From an uncultured Phycisphaerae bacterium (GTDB lineage Bacteria > Planctomycetota > Phycisphaerae > Sedimentisphaerales > Anaerohalosphaeraceae): a stretch of 6,873 nt of DNA. The stretch is from NCBI GenBank assembly GCA_937995495.1, contig CALKKA010000009.1, positions 1 through 6,873 of the forward strand, read 5' to 3'. Positions 6,173 to 6,873 of the stretch are shown piece by piece. The translations under genes were made by a program, and so were the position numbers. Numbering within the stretch: position 1 is the first letter of the stretch; each line of letters starts with the position of its first letter. The notes under the pieces are model-generated. The model made no database searches, was not told the origin of the DNA, and worked only from the letters and a program-made list of their open reading frames with translations.

Positions 6173-6873
6173 GTGATATCATTTGCACGACAGTACGGAC
6201 TGGACTCCGATGCTTTATTGGGCCCTGAGGGTTTGGTCGCTGAGCGGTGGCCGAATTTTGAGTCGCGCCCCGAGCAACTTGCCATGGCTCGGCGTGTGCA
6301 GGAGGCAATGCGGGAGGGATTTCATCTTACGGTAGAGGCGGGAACCGGCGTAGGCAAAAGTTTCGCCTATCTGGCCGGAGCCATCGACCAGGCTCTTGCA
6401 AAAAACGGCAAAGTACTCATCAGCACTCACACCATCAATCTTCAGCAGCAGTTGATCGAAAAAGACATCCCTTTTTTGACTGATATCATTCCCGACGGAT
6501 TTTCAGCCCGACTGGCCAAAGGCCGCAGTCATTATTTGTGCAGCCGGCGATTGGATTATGCGATCAAACGCAAGGCAACCCTGTTCGATGAGGATGCCCG
6601 CGCGCTGGGTCGGATCGCCGAGTGGGCCGAAGGAACGACAAGCGGCTCACTGAGTGAACTGGAAGTTGTGCCGCCCAGAGAGACCTGGCAGGAGGTCCAA
6701 AGTGAACACGGCAATTGCCAGGGGCGAAAGTGCCGCTATTATTCAAAATGCTTCTACTGGAAAGCACGCCGAAAACTGGAAACCGCCGACATCATCATCG
6801 CCAACCATGCCCTGCTGTTCAGCGATCTGGTTCTCAAGGAAGCTGGTCTCGGAGTGCTGCCCGAGTATCGCCG
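6173..6873 (+). CDS. DinG/XPD-family ATP-dependent iron-sulfur helicase, N-terminal part, 3' end outside window
   Basis: This superfamily 2 helicase is probably 5'-3' and DNA-directed, like DinG and YoaA. It would act in replication-linked DNA repair or removal of R-loops. The window shows 233 residues from GTG 6173. RPEQLAMA (32-39) is the Q-like motif, EAGTGVGKS (55-63) is Walker A, and ISTHTINLQQQL (83-94) is motif Ia. Four cysteines follow (123, 182, 187, 193), the last three spaced C-x4-C-x5-C as in the Fe-S domain of E. coli DinG. Then comes ADIIIANHALLFSDL (205-219), a DinG-family signature. The DEAH box and the second RecA domain lie beyond the window. No exonuclease domain is fused at the N-terminus. 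The start is GTG, supported by AAGGA six bases upstream; no in-frame ATG fits. It follows the TPR gene by 17 bases and is likely the last visible member of the operon. Whether it is true DinG or a paralogue cannot be told from this part. Confidence 0.93.
   Translation, partial: MISFARQYGLDSDALLGPEGLVAERWPNFESRPEQLAMARRVQEAMREGFHLTVEAGTGVGKSFAYLAGAIDQALAKNGKVLISTHTINLQQQLIEKDIPFLTDIIPDGFSARLAKGRSHYLCSRRLDYAIKRKATLFDEDARALGRIAEWAEGTTSGSLSELEVVPPRETWQEVQSEHGNCQGRKCRYYSKCFYWKARRKLETADIIIANHALLFSDLVLKEAGLGVLPEYR

Noticed and set aside
1..6873. Mobile element, CRISPR array, tRNA/rRNA or defence system
   Set aside because: No direct-repeat array, transposase, integrase, terminal inverted repeats or RNA-gene cloverleaf was seen; the genes are all housekeeping or small membrane/exported types.

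Overview
The window is bacterial chromosomal DNA. It carries housekeeping genes and shows no mobile element, CRISPR array, tRNA or rRNA. Enolase, 1-deoxy-xylulose-5-phosphate synthase (Dxs) of the non-mevalonate pathway, NAD kinase and a DinG-type helicase all point to Bacteria. Two details suggest a planctomycete or relative, perhaps of the Phycisphaerae: the GDAS thiamine-diphosphate motif and GIAESVA stretch of Dxs, and an exported low-complexity/TPR protein inside the operon. This assignment is a tentative impression from family resemblance and was not checked by a search.

Left part (1-1415, plus strand): the C-terminal two thirds of enolase, cut by the window edge, ends in a strong intrinsic terminator. 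Directly at the end of its T-tract starts a small membrane/coiled-coil protein that resembles the cell-division protein FtsB/DivIC but has an extra C-terminal membrane segment. The order eno then ftsB-like is the one found in gammaproteobacteria.

Middle (1416-1980): a minus-strand gene for a 74-residue TM2-domain membrane protein has a clear ribosome binding site, a plausible sigma70-type promoter and a terminator that includes its own stop codon. It is convergent with the ftsB-like gene and divergent from dxs. The 316-base AT-rich gap between its start and dxs holds both predicted promoters, a small GC-rich hairpin with a T-tract and an imperfect inverted repeat.

Right part (1981-6873, plus strand): a tightly packed row of four genes, probably one operon: dxs, nadK, an exported TPR protein and a DinG/XPD-like iron-sulfur helicase cut by the right edge. 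Gaps are 17 bases or less, or a short overlap, depending on the start chosen for nadK. Dxs makes the first isoprenoid intermediate, and NAD kinase supplies NADP, whose reduced form drives the next step (Dxr). The last two genes have no obvious metabolic link to these. The arrangement recalls the dxs-tlyA-nadK-recN cluster of other bacteria, without tlyA and with a different DNA-repair ATPase at the end.
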